From NCBI GenBank assembly GCA_903856725.1, contig CAIOCT010000003.1, forward strand, positions 1 to 34,785: a DNA stretch of 34,785 nt. The letters run 5' to 3'. The stretch comes from an uncultured Verrucomicrobiota bacterium. GTDB taxonomy: Bacteria; Verrucomicrobiota; Verrucomicrobiia; Opitutales; Opitutaceae. Position numbers and translations under genes: made by a program. The notes beneath the pieces were generated by a model, which was not told the origin of the DNA, searched no databases, and saw nothing but the letters and a program-made list of their open reading frames with translations. Of the stretch, positions 34,391 through 34,785 are shown in pieces (the first letter of the stretch is position 1; each line of letters opens with the position of its first letter).

Positions 34391-34785
34391 ATGAGCAATC
34401 TGCCTAATCCGTTTAATACCTTACAAACTTTTGCCAGCGGCAAGCGCTTCTACTCGCTACCGGCGCTCGAGAAAGCGGGTTTTCCGATCGCTCGTTTACC
34501 GGTGAGCATTCGCCTGGTTCTCGAGGCGGTGTTGCGCAACTGCGATGGGCAGCGGGTCATGGAGTCAAATATTCGCGAACTCGCAGCGTGGAAACCCACG
34601 GAACCGCGGACCGCTGAAATTCCCTTCGTCGTCGCGCGCATTGTACTCCAGGATTTTACCGGAGTGCCGTTGCTCGTTGATCTGGCGGCGATGCGCTCCG
34701 CGGTCGCTAAGTTGGGCAAGAATCCTAAGATTATTGAACCACTCGTGCCGGTTGATCTCGTGGTTGACCACTCGGTGCAGGTGGA
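34391..34785 (+). CDS. acnA: Aconitate hydratase, N-terminal part (3' end outside window)
   Basis: The frame opens at ATG 34391 and runs off the right edge after 131 codons. The translation begins [14 protein letters not shown] and continues [33 protein letters not shown], then [30 protein letters not shown] and [15 protein letters not shown]. This is the canonical start of AcnA/IRP-type aconitase, the TCA-cycle enzyme that interconverts citrate and isocitrate with a [4Fe-4S] cluster. The cluster cysteines lie beyond the window. The order of motifs (FTGVPL, VDHSVQV) is that of AcnA and not AcnB. Confidence 0.95.
   Translation, partial: MSNLPNPFNTLQTFASGKRFYSLPALEKAGFPIARLPVSIRLVLEAVLRNCDGQRVMESNIRELAAWKPTEPRTAEIPFVVARIVLQDFTGVPLLVDLAAMRSAVAKLGKNPKIIEPLVPVDLVVDHSVQV

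Noticed and set aside
1-34785. Search by eye for CRISPR arrays, tRNA and rRNA genes, insertion sequences and attachment sites
   Set aside because: No regularly spaced repeats, no tRNA-like cloverleaf with a GTTC-type arm, and no transposase or integrase motif were seen. A short tRNA could be missed by eye; a covariance-model scan would settle it.

Overview
The window looks like a stretch of ordinary bacterial chromosome from a Gram-negative bacterium. The evidence is an RND pump with its outer-membrane channel, an AsmA-like protein, a periplasmic binding protein and TolC-type motifs. The mix of genes (zwf next to opcA, a GAF-fused PilB/GspE ATPase, weak or absent Shine-Dalgarno sites, moderate GC) would fit a member of the Verrucomicrobiota, perhaps Opitutales. 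That placement is inference from general resemblance, not from a marker. No rRNA, tRNA, CRISPR array, insertion sequence, integrase or phage gene is visible. Coding density is high and no gap between genes reaches 300 bases.

Layout from left to right: the 3' part of transketolase and its terminator (1-1353). Next is a drug-efflux cluster of MarR regulator, membrane fusion protein, RND pump and TolC-like channel (1468-7788). A large AsmA-like envelope protein follows (7902-11468). Then a polyamine ABC transporter in the order potC-potD-potB-potA (11636-15565). After it comes a two-gene unit of an OLD/RecF-type ATPase and a small protein with a TOPRIM-like acidic pattern (15627-17344). A three-domain phospholipid-remodelling fusion of LplT, PlsC and Aas type (17416-20859) and a GlcD-type flavoprotein (20947-22383) complete this run. 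Then the chromosome condensation ATPase SMC (22672-26469), and converging with it a GAF-PilB/GspE ATPase (26510-28756, minus).

The right third holds yraN (28814-29293), glucose-6-phosphate dehydrogenase with its assembly/activator protein OpcA (29425-32050), tyrS on the minus strand (32297-33580), a divergent peroxiredoxin (33819-34292) with a clear terminator, and the beginning of aconitase (34391 to the window end).

Three functional themes link neighbours. The efflux genes form one locally regulated tripartite pump. Transketolase, G6PDH and OpcA belong to the pentose phosphate pathway, and peroxiredoxin depends on reducing power that this pathway supplies. AsmA-like and LplT-PlsC-Aas proteins both concern envelope lipids. 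The least explained item is the ATPase/TOPRIM-like pair, which resembles the split-nuclease architecture of several anti-phage systems but sits in housekeeping surroundings. The second most interesting item is a 16-bp near-perfect palindrome that fills the spacer of the likely peroxiredoxin promoter.
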